Positions 15,005-23,853 of a stretch of DNA of 64,000 nucleotides are shown in pieces. Origin of the DNA: JAMXLO01 sp964427005 (GTDB lineage: Bacteria; Pseudomonadota; Alphaproteobacteria; Acetobacterales; Acetobacteraceae); assembly GCA_964427005.1 (NCBI GenBank), contig CAYRTL010000011.1, positions 1-64,000 on the forward strand, written 5' to 3'. Each line of letters begins with the position of its first letter. Positions within the stretch are counted from its first letter, which is position 1. Under the pieces are notes generated by a model. The model did no database searches, was not told where the DNA came from, and saw only the letters and a program-made list of their open reading frames with translations. The translations under genes were made by a program, and so were the position numbers.

Positions 15005-15958
15005 ATGCTGACGGCGTTCGCCTGCAGCGACGGCGTGCTACGCCAAACTGCGGGGCCACTGTCGGATGCACAGTGGATCGATCTGCTGCAGGCGACGCCG
15101 GAGGAAATCGAGCGCGTCACACGGGAAACCGGGCTGGCCGTCCCGACTGAGGCCGAGATCAGCGAGATCGAGAGTTCCAGCCGTCTCGCGACGCGCGATG
15201 GCACGCTCTATCTCAGCATGCCCCTGGTCAGCCATCCGGAAACCGAGCCGCGGTCGGTGTCGCTTGGCCTCATCCTCTCACCAGAGCGGCTGATCACGGT
15301 ACGGTTCGCACCGAGCCGGCTGTTCGACCGTTTCATGCAGCATCCAGGGCCGGTGCGCGACGCCCCAGACATCATGATCGCCTTGCTGGAGGCGATCGTC
15401 GATCGGCAAGCCGACGCACTGGAGCAGGTGAAGGCTGAGCTGGAAGCGATCTCCCATCGCATCTTCTGCCCCGAGATGGCAGCCGCCAGTGGACGCAAAC
15501 GCGAGGATGCGATGCTGCGGGGCACGATCGTGTCACTCGGCCGCGTTGGTGACCTGGTCTCGCATATTCGGGAGAGCCAGGTCGGGGTCGGCCGGATCGT
15601 TCCGTATGTCGAGACGACCGCTGATTGGCTGCCCAAGGAGTTGAAGCCGCGGCTTCGCACACTGCGACGTGATATCAACTCGCTGAACGATTTCGACACG
15701 CATCTCAACGACAAGCTGCAGTTCCTGCTGGATGCCACGCTGGGCTTCATCAATATCGCCCAGAACACTGTGATGAAGGTGCTGACCGTGGTCTCTGTCA
15801 TTGGCGTCCCACCGGTGCTGGTGGCGGGAATCTACGGCATGAACTTCAAGTCGATGCCGGAATACGACTGGGCATGGGGATATGGCTATGGGCTTGCCGT
15901 GATCGGCCTGAGTGCACTTATTCCTCTCGCCATCCTGAAGTGGCGCAACTGGATCTGA
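15005..15958 (+). CDS. CorA-family divalent cation (Mg2+) transporter
   Basis: A 317-residue inner-membrane channel-type transporter. The long N-terminal cytoplasmic domain (1-250) is helical and acidic. Two C-terminal membrane segments (about 255-277 and 289-310) flank the selectivity signature GMNF, here in AGIYGMNFKSMPEYDW. It ends KWRNWI. The ATG directly abuts the ilvC stop codon, so it is in the ilv operon; KARI and acetolactate synthase are Mg-dependent, a possible reason for the linkage (inference). Zinc-transporting ZntB-type members are a less likely alternative because the loop has the standard MPE-x2-W form. Confidence 0.92.
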   Translation: MLTAFACSDGVLRQTAGPLSDAQWIDLLQATPEEIERVTRETGLAVPTEAEISEIESSSRLATRDGTLYLSMPLVSHPETEPRSVSLGLILSPERLITVRFAPSRLFDRFMQHPGPVRDAPDIMIALLEAIVDRQADALEQVKAELEAISHRIFCPEMAAASGRKREDAMLRGTIVSLGRVGDLVSHIRESQVGVGRIVPYVETTADWLPKELKPRLRTLRRDINSLNDFDTHLNDKLQFLLDATLGFINIAQNTVMKVLTVVSVIGVPPVLVAGIYGMNFKSMPEYDWAWGYGYGLAVIGLSALIPLAILKWRNWI

Positions 15959-15968
15959 GAGGGTCGCC

Positions 15969-16472
15969 ATGCCGCGCATCGAAGTCCGCGAAGCCGATAT
16001 CACCAAACTCAATGTCGATGCCATCGTGAATGCGGCGAACCAGTCGTTGCTGGGCGGAGGTGGCGTGGATGGAGCGATCCATCGGGCGGCCGGCCCGCAA
16101 TTGCTGGAGGAGTGCCGCACACTCGGCGGCTGTCCAACCGGACAAGCAAAAATCACCAAGGCCTATCGGTTGCCGGCGAAGTTCGTGATCCACGCCGTTG
16201 GCCCGCGCTATCGCGATGGGAAACATGGTGAGCCGGAACTGTTGGCGAGCTGCTACACCGAAAGCCTGAAGCTTGCGGTAGCCAACGGCGTGCGTTCGAT
16301 CGCGTTTCCCGCGATCAGTTGCGGGATTTATGGCTATCCGATCATGGATGCCGCACGGATCGCGGTGGGCACGGTGACCGAGTTCCTCGCCGAGGATCAG
16401 ACGATCGAGCAGGTGATCCTGGCATGCTTCGGCAGCGAGGTGCTTCAGGCGTATCGGGCAGCGCTACGCTAA
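15969..16472 (+). CDS. Macrodomain protein (O-acetyl-ADP-ribose deacetylase type)
   Basis: A 167-residue single macrodomain. Motifs are DITKLNVDAIVNAANQSLLGGGGVDGAIHRAAGPQL (residues 9-45, with catalytic Asn and the Gly-rich ADP-ribose loop), GQAKITKAYRLPAKFVIHAVGPRY and AFPAISCGIYGYPIMDAARIA. YmdB-like members hydrolyse O-acetyl-ADP-ribose or remove ADP-ribose from acidic residues. It is ten bases after corA with GAGAGGG as ribosome site, so probably the last gene of the ilv transcript. A short repeat copy follows its stop. Confidence 0.93.
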   Translation: MPRIEVREADITKLNVDAIVNAANQSLLGGGGVDGAIHRAAGPQLLEECRTLGGCPTGQAKITKAYRLPAKFVIHAVGPRYRDGKHGEPELLASCYTESLKLAVANGVRSIAFPAISCGIYGYPIMDAARIAVGTVTEFLAEDQTIEQVILACFGSEVLQAYRAALR

Positions 16473-16474
16473 CT

Positions 16475-16510
16475 TGTCATTGCGAGGAGCGAAGCGACGA
16501 AGCAATGACA
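16475..16510. repeat. TCATTGCGAG repeat family, short copy 2
   Basis: A 36-base version: TGTCATTGCGAGGAGCG ... AAGCAATGACA. It starts two bases after the macrodomain stop codon and ends six bases before the convergent PPOX gene's stop, so it could act as a shared hairpin for both transcripts. Confidence 0.8.
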
Positions 16511-16516
16511 GTGGAA

Positions 16517-17134
16517 TCAATAAATCGTCGCCTTCAACCGCTCCGGATACGCCGCATCATACTCCGGACCTCCCACGTGGCCCCGCGAGATATCCGCGAG
16601 GATCGTGCCAGTGCTGGGTAAGCTCTTCCGTTCCACGTGCTTCGCCGGATTCCACAGATCTGACCGGACCAACGCCTTCGGGCACTGGAAATACACCCGC
16701 TCCACATGCACGACGATAACTGACCGCGGCAGCTTGCCCTGCGCCGGAAACCGCTCCAACAACCGCGGATCGACCGAGATCTCCGCCCGCCCGTTCACAC
16801 GCAGCGTCTCGCCAACGCCCGGGATCAGAAACAGCAGCGCAATGCGCGGATCGGCAATCAGATTGTTGAGGCTGTCCGCCCGGTTGTTCCCGCGTCGATC
16901 CGGAATCAGCAGCGTCTTCTCATCCTCGACCACAACGAACCCCGCAGGATCGCCGCGCGGCGAGACGTCCAGTCCGTCAGGCCCACTGGTCGCCATCACC
17001 ATGAATGGCGAAGCTTCGACCATCGCGCGATAATGCGGATGTACATACTCGATCTCCTTGGCGATCGCCCCATCTGAGGGCTGGCCATAGAGTTCGCGCA
17101 ACGCCGCCGAATCTGTGAGCAGGGTACCGTCCAT
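16517..17134 (-). CDS. Pyridoxamine 5'-phosphate oxidase-family FMN-binding protein
   Basis: A 205-residue split-barrel flavoprotein of the group sometimes called PPOX_FMN DR2398-like (TIGR04025). Seen are LRELYGQPSDGAIAKEIEYVHPHYRAMVEASPFMVMAT, the FMN-contact SGPDGLDVSPRGDPAGFVVVEDE and IPDRRGNNRADSLNNLIADPRIALLFLIPG. The start MDGTLLTDS (17134) fits the family N-terminus; an ATG at 17152 adds six residues. Its first base coincides with the start codon of the divergent CobW gene. The substrate is unknown; members are proposed to reduce or oxidise small heterocycles or bind cofactor F420 or FMN. Confidence 0.88.
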   Translation of the reverse strand: MDGTLLTDSAALRELYGQPSDGAIAKEIEYVHPHYRAMVEASPFMVMATSGPDGLDVSPRGDPAGFVVVEDEKTLLIPDRRGNNRADSLNNLIADPRIALLFLIPGVGETLRVNGRAEISVDPRLLERFPAQGKLPRSVIVVHVERVYFQCPKALVRSDLWNPAKHVERKSLPSTGTILADISRGHVGGPEYDAAYPERLKATIY

Positions 17135-18144
17135 TGTCGCCTCACACCACAATTCCCGTCGCCATCGTCACCGGCTTTCTCGGCAGTGGCAAGACCACGC
17201 TGATCTCCCGCATCCTGCGCGATCCTGCCTTTGGGCGCACCGCGGTCATTGTCAACGAGTTCGGCGAAATCGGCCTGGACCACGAACTCATCGCCAGCAG
17301 TGACGAAACGTTATTGGCACTTACCACCGGCTGCCTTTGCTGTGCGGTGCGCAGCGACCTGGTTGCCACGCTACTGGACCTGCAGCGCCGGCGTGAGCCT
17401 GGGGAGATCTTCTATGACCGTGTACTGATCGAAACCTCAGGTCTGGCCGATCCGGCACCAATCCTGCACGCGCTGATGACGGACCGCGAGATCGTCCAGC
17501 AACATGCGATCGATGGCCTTGTCACTGTCGTCGATGCACTGCACGCCGAAGCGGCGCTCGATCGGCATCCGGAAGCACGCCGACAGGCGGCGCTCGCAGA
17601 CACCCTGCTATTCAGCAAAGTCGACATCGCGGCTCCCAGTGAAGCGCTGCGCGGGCGCCTTGCAGCGCTCAATCCCGGCGCGTCACTGCACAATGCGCGT
17701 GATGTCGCGCCCGCCATGCTGTTCACAGGCACCAACTTTGCAACGCGGTTCCCCGACCTGCCGCTGCCGGCTACGCGCAGCCCGTTTGCCCGTACCCAGC
17801 ATACTGATGGGATCGAGACCTTCACGCTGCAACGCAATCGTCCCATCCCTGCCCTCGCACTCACGCTGTTGCTCGAGGCGCTGGCCGAGCATTGCGGCGC
17901 AAGGCTGCTGCGGCTGAAAGGGCTGGTGAATATCGAGGAAATGCCAGGCCAGCCCGCCGTCATCCACGGCGTGCAGCATGTCGTGTCCGCGCCCGAATTC
18001 CTCGATCGCTGGCCTTCCACTGATCACAGCACGCGCATCGTGTTCATCGTCCAGGACATGCCGCGTCATCTTCCGTCGCGTCTGCTCGACGCGATTGAGC
18101 AGGAGGTGCGCGAAGAGATGGAGCAGCAGACGCGACTGCGCTAG
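17134..18144 (+). CDS. CobW/COG0523-family GTPase (metallochaperone-type)
   Basis: A 336-residue G3E GTPase. Walker A is TGFLGSGKTTLI (residues 13-24), followed by the metal-binding CxCC motif GCLCCAVR (about 67-74), Walker B region ETSGLADPAP and the base-recognition region with SKVD. The C-terminal CobW_C domain (after about 225) contains RLKGLVNIEE. Members deliver zinc, cobalt or other metals to client proteins. The only in-frame start after an upstream TGA is TTG at 17134, which faces the PPOX start on the other strand. The client is unknown. It is followed 27 bases later by two peptide-binding proteins with separate function. Confidence 0.9.
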   Translation: MSPHTTIPVAIVTGFLGSGKTTLISRILRDPAFGRTAVIVNEFGEIGLDHELIASSDETLLALTTGCLCCAVRSDLVATLLDLQRRREPGEIFYDRVLIETSGLADPAPILHALMTDREIVQQHAIDGLVTVVDALHAEAALDRHPEARRQAALADTLLFSKVDIAAPSEALRGRLAALNPGASLHNARDVAPAMLFTGTNFATRFPDLPLPATRSPFARTQHTDGIETFTLQRNRPIPALALTLLLEALAEHCGARLLRLKGLVNIEEMPGQPAVIHGVQHVVSAPEFLDRWPSTDHSTRIVFIVQDMPRHLPSRLLDAIEQEVREEMEQQTRLR

Positions 18145-18171
18145 GCTCCTCTGAAACCGGGAGGAAACCGA

Positions 18172-19752
18172 ATGCACCGACGCAGCCTCTTGCTGGGGGC
18201 CGCGGCCGCCGTTGCCGCGCCGCTCGCACGCCCAGCGATTGCCGGCAATGCGCAGACGCTCTCGATCGTGCCGCAGGTCGCGCTCAACAGCATCGACCCG
18301 GTTTGGACCAGCTCGCAGATCGCCCGGAACATGGGCTTCATGGTGTTCGACCTGCTGTATGGCCGGGACGAGAACATGAATCCCAGGCCGCAGATGCTGG
18401 AAGGCGACCTGATGGAGGATGGCGGCAAGCGCTGGACCCTCAAGCTGCGCGACAATCTCGTGTTCCATGATGGTGAGAAGGTACTCGCGCGCGATTGCGT
18501 CGCGTCACTGAAGCGCTGGATGGTGCGCGACGCGGGAGGCGTCACGCTGTCACGGCAACTCGATGCGATGGAGGCGACAGATGACAAGACGTTCGTGTTG
18601 CGACTCAACCGCCCGTTTCCGCATCTGCGCACGCTGCTGTCGAAGTTCATTCAGCCGGCCGTGATGATGCCGGAGCGGCTGGCGAAGACCGATCCATTCA
18701 AGCAAATTCCCGAGGCCATCGGCTCTGGCCCATTTCGCTGGCTCGCGGACGAGCACGTTCTCGGCAGCCACGCGGCGTTCGCACGTTTCGATCGATATGT
18801 CCCGAGGGATGAACCGCCGAGTTATACTGCCGGTGGGCATCGCGTGCTGGTGGATCGCGTCGAATGGAAGATGATTCCGGACGGCCAGACGGCGGCCAAT
18901 GCGTTGATCACCGGCGAGGTGGATTGGATCGAGATTCCTCTGCCGGACCTGTTGCCACTGCTGAAACGCTCTGCCGGGGTGAACGTCGATGTGCTGGATA
19001 CTTTTGGGCAGATCTGCTTCCTGCGACCGAACCACACGGTCGCGCCCACCAACAATCCGGGTGTGCGCCGTGCCATGCTCGCGGCACTGGACCAGAAGGA
19101 GGTGATGCAGGCCGCAATGGGCGGCGACCCGCAAAATATGATCACCGACATGGGTTTCCTGCGCACCGGCAAAAAGGAGGTGGACGAAGCTGGCATGGAA
19201 CTGGTGCGCAACCGCGCGTCGCGCGACCAGATCAAGGCGATGCTCGACAAAGCCGGCTACAATGGCGAAAGGATCGTGCTGCTGCATGCCACCGACCATT
19301 GGCTGTTCAATCCAGCCGACACGGTGATTGCACATTCGCTGTCGGCGGCCGGCTTCAACATCGACGATCAGGCAATGGACTGGGCTACCGTGCAAAGCCG
19401 TCGTCCAAGTCGCGAGCCGATCGAGAAAGGCGGATGGTCGCTGTTCTTTTCGCAGGTTGCCGCACCCGAGCACCGCGATCCGTTGGTCGCGAACTTCATC
19501 CGCGGCAATGGCAAGCATGGCTGGTTCGGCTGGCCGACTGATCCAAAGATTGAAGCACTTTATGCCGAATGGACAGCGACGTCCGATCCGGCGGAACAAA
19601 CTCGGCTTGAACGAGAGTACCAGTTGCAGTGCTTCGAGACGCTGCCATTCATTCCCCTCGGCGGCTTGCGGCAGAGCGCAGCATGGCGAGGCAACCTCAC
19701 CGGCGTTTTGAAGGGACCGTCCGTGGTGTTCTGGAACGTGAGCAAGACATGA
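18172..19752 (+). CDS. ABC transporter substrate-binding protein, family 5 (peptide/nickel type)
   Basis: A 526-residue periplasmic binding protein. The N-terminus MHRRSLLLGAAAAVAAPLARPAIA is a twin-arginine-like signal with an AxA cleavage site. Family-5 features are PVWTSSQIARNMGFMVFDLLYG, PQMLEGDLMEDGGKRWTLKLRDNLVFHDGEKVLARD and GSGPFRW. GGGAGGAAACC precedes the ATG. It overlaps the next gene, a close paralogue, by four bases. No permease or ATPase gene of this transporter type is nearby, so the pair works with a system encoded elsewhere. Ligand not predictable. Confidence 0.92.
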   Translation: MHRRSLLLGAAAAVAAPLARPAIAGNAQTLSIVPQVALNSIDPVWTSSQIARNMGFMVFDLLYGRDENMNPRPQMLEGDLMEDGGKRWTLKLRDNLVFHDGEKVLARDCVASLKRWMVRDAGGVTLSRQLDAMEATDDKTFVLRLNRPFPHLRTLLSKFIQPAVMMPERLAKTDPFKQIPEAIGSGPFRWLADEHVLGSHAAFARFDRYVPRDEPPSYTAGGHRVLVDRVEWKMIPDGQTAANALITGEVDWIEIPLPDLLPLLKRSAGVNVDVLDTFGQICFLRPNHTVAPTNNPGVRRAMLAALDQKEVMQAAMGGDPQNMITDMGFLRTGKKEVDEAGMELVRNRASRDQIKAMLDKAGYNGERIVLLHATDHWLFNPADTVIAHSLSAAGFNIDDQAMDWATVQSRRPSREPIEKGGWSLFFSQVAAPEHRDPLVANFIRGNGKHGWFGWPTDPKIEALYAEWTATSDPAEQTRLEREYQLQCFETLPFIPLGGLRQSAAWRGNLTGVLKGPSVVFWNVSKT

Positions 19753-21323
19753 AGCGGCGCACATTCCTGGCAAGTACAGCAGCAGCGATGCTGGCAGGGC
19801 CGGCCATCGGCGGAACTGCGAAGACACTGATCTTCGTGCCGCAGTCTCCGCTGGCGAGCCTCGATCCGGTTTGGACCAGCGCGATGACCACGCGGAACGT
19901 CGGCTTCATGATTTATGACGTGCTGTTCGGGCGCGATGCGGACATGAACCCGAAGCCGCAGATGCTCGAAGGCTATGTCATCGAAGATGACGGCAAGCGC
20001 TGGGTCATGAAGCTGCGCGACAACCTTTGGTTCCACGATGGCGAAAAGGTGCTGGCGCGGGACTGCACGGCCTCTCTTCGACGATGGATGAAGCGCGATC
20101 CCGGCGGCGCGACGCTGGAAGCGCGGCTCGATGCAGTGGAGGGGCCGGACGACAAGACGATTGTGCTGCGGCTCAACAAGCGATTCCCTGCGCTGCCGAA
20201 GCTGCTGTCGAAATTCCAGACCGCGTGCGTGATGGTACCGGAGCGGATTGCCGATGGCACCGATCCGTTCAAGCAGATCACGGAAATCGTCGGCTCGGGA
20301 CCGTTCCGTTTCCTGAAAGACGAATACGTGATCGGCAGCCACGCCGCGCTGGTGCCGTTCGAGCGCTACGTGCCGCGCGACGAACCGGCGAGCTTCACGT
20401 CGGGCGGGCATCGCGTGATGGTGGATCGGGTGGAGTGGAAGATGATTCCCGACCCGGCCACCGCGGCAAATGCGTTGGTCACTGGTGAAGTCGATTGGCT
20501 GGAAATGCCAATGCCGGACCTGCTGCCATTGCTGAAGCGGACACCCGAGGTTGTGACGGGGCGGCTGGACGAGTGGGGCTTCATCAGCCAGTTGCGGCCC
20601 AACCACGTTGTGGCTCCCACCAACAACGCCAAGCTGCGCCGCGCCATTATGGCCGCCATCGATCAGCGCGCGGTGATGGAAGCGATCATGGGCGGCGATC
20701 CCGAAGGCACCATTGTGCCGATGGGTTATCTCGCGACCGGCAAACCTGAAGTTGACATGGCAGGCATCGAGGCACTGACGAAGCGGCACACGACCGCGGA
20801 GGTAAAGGGGATGCTTGAGGATGCCGGCTATCACGGCGAACGGCTGGTGCTGCTGCACACCACGGATCAGCCGTTCTACAACTCGGCTTCGCTGGTCGTC
20901 GCGGATGCCTTGTCGCGCGTCGGCGTGACGATTGATGATCAGGCGATGGACTGGGGAACGGTGTTGCAACGCCGCGCCAGCAAACAGCCGCTGGACAAGG
21001 GTGGCTGGTCGCTGTTCGTCAGCGTCACGCCGGTACCCGAGTATCGCGATCCGCTCCTTGGGTCGCTGCTGCGCGGCAACGGCAAGGATGCATGGATCGG
21101 CTGGCCGGAAATCCCGCGCATCGAGGCGGCGTACAACGCCTGGCTGGACAGCGACGATCCCGCGGAACAGACACGACTGGAGCGCGAAATTCAATTGGCC
21201 GCCTTCGAGTCGGTGCCGTTCGTTCCACTCGGTCGTTACATGCCGCGAGCTGCATGGAGCAAGGGAATCAGCAATCCACTGAAAGGCCCCGCGCCGGTGT
21301 TCTGGAATGTGAGCAAGGCATAG
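19749..21323 (+). CDS. Second family-5 substrate-binding protein, tandem paralogue
   Basis: A 524-residue protein beginning MKRRTFLASTAAAMLAGPAIGG, again a Tat-like signal. The start at 19749 makes an ATGA overlap with the preceding stop; an earlier in-frame start at 19629 would lie inside the upstream gene and bury the signal. By eye well over half of the residues match the upstream protein, including DPVWTS, NPKPQMLEG, FHDGEKVLARDC and DRVEWKMIP. The duplication probably gives two ligand specificities to one transporter. A hairpin (21326-21357) lies between its stop and the convergent SMP-30 gene. Confidence 0.92.
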   Translation: MKRRTFLASTAAAMLAGPAIGGTAKTLIFVPQSPLASLDPVWTSAMTTRNVGFMIYDVLFGRDADMNPKPQMLEGYVIEDDGKRWVMKLRDNLWFHDGEKVLARDCTASLRRWMKRDPGGATLEARLDAVEGPDDKTIVLRLNKRFPALPKLLSKFQTACVMVPERIADGTDPFKQITEIVGSGPFRFLKDEYVIGSHAALVPFERYVPRDEPASFTSGGHRVMVDRVEWKMIPDPATAANALVTGEVDWLEMPMPDLLPLLKRTPEVVTGRLDEWGFISQLRPNHVVAPTNNAKLRRAIMAAIDQRAVMEAIMGGDPEGTIVPMGYLATGKPEVDMAGIEALTKRHTTAEVKGMLEDAGYHGERLVLLHTTDQPFYNSASLVVADALSRVGVTIDDQAMDWGTVLQRRASKQPLDKGGWSLFVSVTPVPEYRDPLLGSLLRGNGKDAWIGWPEIPRIEAAYNAWLDSDDPAEQTRLEREIQLAAFESVPFVPLGRYMPRAAWSKGISNPLKGPAPVFWNVSKA

Positions 21324-21325
21324 CA

Positions 21326-21357
21326 CCCTCTGTCGCCGCGTAGCGGCGGGAGAGGGC
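21326..21357. repeat. Hairpin/short repeat between convergent genes
   Basis: CCCTCT (21327-) and CGCCGC are mirrored as GCGGCG and AGAGGG around a GTA loop. It resembles the CACCCTCTCCCGC arrays at 40040-40274. It sits in the 35 bases between two convergent stops and may end both transcripts, although there is no T run. Confidence 0.6.
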
Positions 21358-21358
21358 C

Positions 21359-22216
21359 TTACCGCACGTTATACCAAGGATGCGGCATGCCCGGTGTCTT
21401 CACCCGCAGCGTATAGACAGACGTGCTGGCAGTCAGAAGCAGCGTGCGTAGATCGGCTCCACCGAACGCCACATTCGCGCACACTTCCGGCATCTCGATG
21501 ATGCCAATTTTCGTGCCATCCGGCGCGAATACCCACACTCCGTTCGTGCCGGTACAGAACACGCGCCCAGCCTGATCCACCTTCATGCCATCTGGCACCC
21601 CGTTCGTGCCATCAGCCGACATGTCGGCGAACACACGACGCCGCACCATGTTGCCAGCTGTGTCCAGCTCGACGGCATGGATGTACTGGCACCAGCGCGT
21701 ATTCGCGATGTACAGCGTCCGCTCATCGGGAGACAGAGCGAGGCCGTTCGGATACTCCACCGGCACTGCCAGGCTCACGGATCCATCCAGCGCGATGCGA
21801 TATACCGCCGCATCCAGCTCGCGCTCCTTCACCGGCACCCGATACCCAGGGTCGGTGAAATACAGCGAGCCATTGGAGTGGCAGATCACGTCATTCGGCC
21901 GGTTCAGCTTCTTGCCTTCGAATTGATTCACCAGCATCGTCACCGATCCGTCCGGATCGAGCCGCGTCACCATGCGCCCGTCGCCTTCGCAGTTGATCAG
22001 CCGCCCCTGAAGATCGAACGTGGTGCCATTGCCGCCGATGGTCTTCCGCACCACCTCCGGCTTCTGCCCCAGCACCATGCGATACAGCAGGTTTTGCCGG
22101 ATATCGACGAAGTACCAAAAATCGTCCGGATGCCACAGCGGCCCCTCGGTGAACACAAAGCCATCCGCCACCTTTTCAAGCTGCGTCGTTTCCAGGACAT
22201 CCGACAGTCCGGCCAT
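21359..22216 (-). CDS. SMP-30/gluconolactonase/LRE family protein
   Basis: A 285-residue six-bladed beta-propeller hydrolase, typically a lactonase acting on sugar lactones. Seen are FTEGPLWHPDDFWYFVDI (metal-ligand Glu in blade 1), GNGTTFDLQGRLINCEGDGRMVTRLDPDG, the Asn-containing LNRPNDVICHSNGSLYFTDPGY and the Asp-containing YPNGLALSPDERTLYIANT, then DGTNGVPDGMKVDQAGRVFCTGTNGVWVF. The start at 22216 follows GGGAGGAAGC; one 14 codons earlier has no site. It diverges from the cyclase gene by 59 bases. Both could act on a carbohydrate or aromatic acid, but no pathway is clear. Confidence 0.92.
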   Translation of the reverse strand: MAGLSDVLETTQLEKVADGFVFTEGPLWHPDDFWYFVDIRQNLLYRMVLGQKPEVVRKTIGGNGTTFDLQGRLINCEGDGRMVTRLDPDGSVTMLVNQFEGKKLNRPNDVICHSNGSLYFTDPGYRVPVKERELDAAVYRIALDGSVSLAVPVEYPNGLALSPDERTLYIANTRWCQYIHAVELDTAGNMVRRRVFADMSADGTNGVPDGMKVDQAGRVFCTGTNGVWVFAPDGTKIGIIEMPEVCANVAFGGADLRTLLLTASTSVYTLRVKTPGMPHPWYNVR

Positions 22217-22275
22217 GGTTGCTTCCTCCCGTGCGATGCAAGAGCCTAGCACCACCATCCAATGAGGGCATCCCT

Positions 22276-22965
22276 ATGGAACTCATCGACCTCAGCCGCG
22301 AGTTGTTTCACCGAACGCAGACCCATCCGTCCCATCCGCCAGTCGTCGTCACGGTATGGGGCGACCACTCGGAAAAGAAATACGCCGGCAACACCGTGTT
22401 CACCTCCAAGGCGCTGTCAATCGCATTGTCTGACCACGCCGGCACCCATGTCGATGCGCCGGTGCATTTCGATCCGCGACCTGACGCGCTGTCTATCGAC
22501 CAGGTTCCGCTCGAGAACTTCTTCACCGAGGCGATCTGCCTCGACCTGTCACATGTGCCGCTGAAGCACGCGATCACGGTGCCGGAGATGGAAGCCGCGC
22601 TGGAGAAGTCGGGCCAGGAAATCCGTCCGCGCGACACCGTGCTGCTGTACATGGCCACGAACGAGCGCCTGCTTGGCAAGCCTGGGTATCTGCACGACTT
22701 CCCTGGCCTCGCGCTGGAATCGGTGCACTGGCTGGCCGATCGAGGCATCGGCATGTTCGGCGTGGAGGCGATCAGCCCGGCCCCGGAAGGCGAACCGAAT
22801 TACCTCGCGCACATGGCCTGCGCGGAACGCGGCATCACCCACATGGAATGCCTCGCCAATCTCGACAAGCTAATCGGACGCGGGCGCTTTCGGTTCATCG
22901 GCTTTCCGCTGAAGATCCGCGGCGGCACGGCGAGTCCGATACGGGCAGTGGCGTTGTTCGAGTAG
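22276..22965 (+). CDS. Cyclase/kynurenine-formamidase-like hydrolase
   Basis: A 229-residue metal-dependent hydrolase of the Cyclase family (PF04199). The defining motif DHAGTHVDAPVHFDPRPD (about residues 55-72) supplies the metal-binding His and Asp residues. Another conserved piece is GVEAISPAPEGEPNYLAHM. ATGAGGGC lies before the start. Members hydrolyse N-formylkynurenine, isatin or polyketide-like substrates; no tryptophan-pathway genes are nearby, so a kynurenine role is not implied. It converges with gpt, with stops three bases apart. Confidence 0.9.
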   Translation: MELIDLSRELFHRTQTHPSHPPVVVTVWGDHSEKKYAGNTVFTSKALSIALSDHAGTHVDAPVHFDPRPDALSIDQVPLENFFTEAICLDLSHVPLKHAITVPEMEAALEKSGQEIRPRDTVLLYMATNERLLGKPGYLHDFPGLALESVHWLADRGIGMFGVEAISPAPEGEPNYLAHMACAERGITHMECLANLDKLIGRGRFRFIGFPLKIRGGTASPIRAVALFE

Positions 22966-22968
22966 TTG

Positions 22969-23469
22969 TCAGGGCGCCCGCTTCGACAATGGCGCGACGA
23001 ATTGCGGCTCCGTGTCCCACGGGAACAAGATCCACGTATCCTGCGACACCTCTGTGATGAACGTGTCCACCGTCTCGCGTCCCGCTGGCTTGGCATAAAC
23101 CGCGGCGAAATGCGCACGCGGCAGCAGAGCGCGCACGACGCGTGCCGTGGCGCCGGTATCCACCAGATCATCGATCAGCAGAAACCCGGTCCCATCACCA
23201 GCAGCTTCCGGCCGCTTGATCACCACCGGTGCGCTGCCTTTCTGCTCCTCGATCAGCGTTCCGCTGCCCTCCGCCGCATAGGTCAGGATGGACACGCTCT
23301 CCACCAGCCGCACATCCAACTCCCGCGCGATGATGGCCGCCGGAATCAGTCCGCCGCGCGTGATTGCCACAATGCCGGTGAACGGCCCCTTCTCCATCAG
23401 CCGCCACGCCAGCGCCCGTGCGTCGCGGTGCAACTGGTCCCAGGAAACCGCGTAGTAATGCTTCGCCAT
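22969..23469 (-). CDS. gpt: Xanthine (guanine) phosphoribosyltransferase
   Basis: A 166-residue purine salvage enzyme that converts xanthine or guanine plus PRPP to the nucleotide. MAKHYYAVSWDQLHRDARALAWRL is a typical Gpt start. TRGGLIPAAIIARELD is the substrate loop, and FLLIDDLVDTGATARVV is the PRPP-binding motif with the paired acids. DTWILFPWD near the C-terminus matches the hypoxanthine/xanthine contact region. The start overlaps the csaA stop by one base (TGATG), so the two are translationally coupled. Confidence 0.93.
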   Translation of the reverse strand: MAKHYYAVSWDQLHRDARALAWRLMEKGPFTGIVAITRGGLIPAAIIARELDVRLVESVSILTYAAEGSGTLIEEQKGSAPVVIKRPEAAGDGTGFLLIDDLVDTGATARVVRALLPRAHFAAVYAKPAGRETVDTFITEVSQDTWILFPWDTEPQFVAPLSKRAP

Positions 23470-23810
23470 CAGAACAACTTGCCGCCGTTTGGCACCTTGA
23501 AATCGGGCCTGATCAGCACGACGGCGCCATCCTCGTCGGGCATGCCGAGTGTCAGCACTTCGCTGATGAACGGTCCAATCTGTCGGGGCGGGAAATTCAC
23601 CACTGCACACACCTGCCGCCCGATGAGTTGGTCCGGCCGGTAATGCACGATGAGCTGCGCCGAAGATCGCTTCACGCCGATCTCAGCGCCGAAGTCGATC
23701 ACCAGCTTGTAGGCCGGCTTGCGCGCCTCTGGAAACGGCTGCGCGTCAGTGATCGTGCCGACACGGATATCAACCCGCTCGAAGTCAGCGTAGGTGATCG
23801 TTTCGGGCAT
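23469..23810 (-). CDS. csaA: CsaA-type tRNA-binding/chaperone protein
   Basis: A 113-residue stand-alone OB-fold EMAP/Trbp111 domain. ITYADFERVDIRVGTITDAQPFPEARKPAYKLVIDFG and RQVCAVVNFPPRQIGPFISEVLTLG are hallmark segments. CsaA homologues dimerise, bind tRNA elbows and have been linked to protein secretion in Bacillus; the physiological role in proteobacteria is unclear. It is the first cistron of csaA-gpt. Upstream, across 91 bases containing a heptamer repeat, is the divergent gamma-glutamyltransferase gene. Confidence 0.92.
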   Translation of the reverse strand: MPETITYADFERVDIRVGTITDAQPFPEARKPAYKLVIDFGAEIGVKRSSAQLIVHYRPDQLIGRQVCAVVNFPPRQIGPFISEVLTLGMPDEDGAVVLIRPDFKVPNGGKLF

Positions 23811-23853
23811 TGGTCAGCTCCGGTGGTCAGCAATCAGATGGTGGTCCATACTG

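Noticed and set aside
18550..21326. Long minus-strand frames of 425 and 588 residues over the two binding proteins
   Set aside because: They are opposite-strand shadows of GC-rich genes; the plus-strand products have signal peptides and family motifs, the minus frames have neither.
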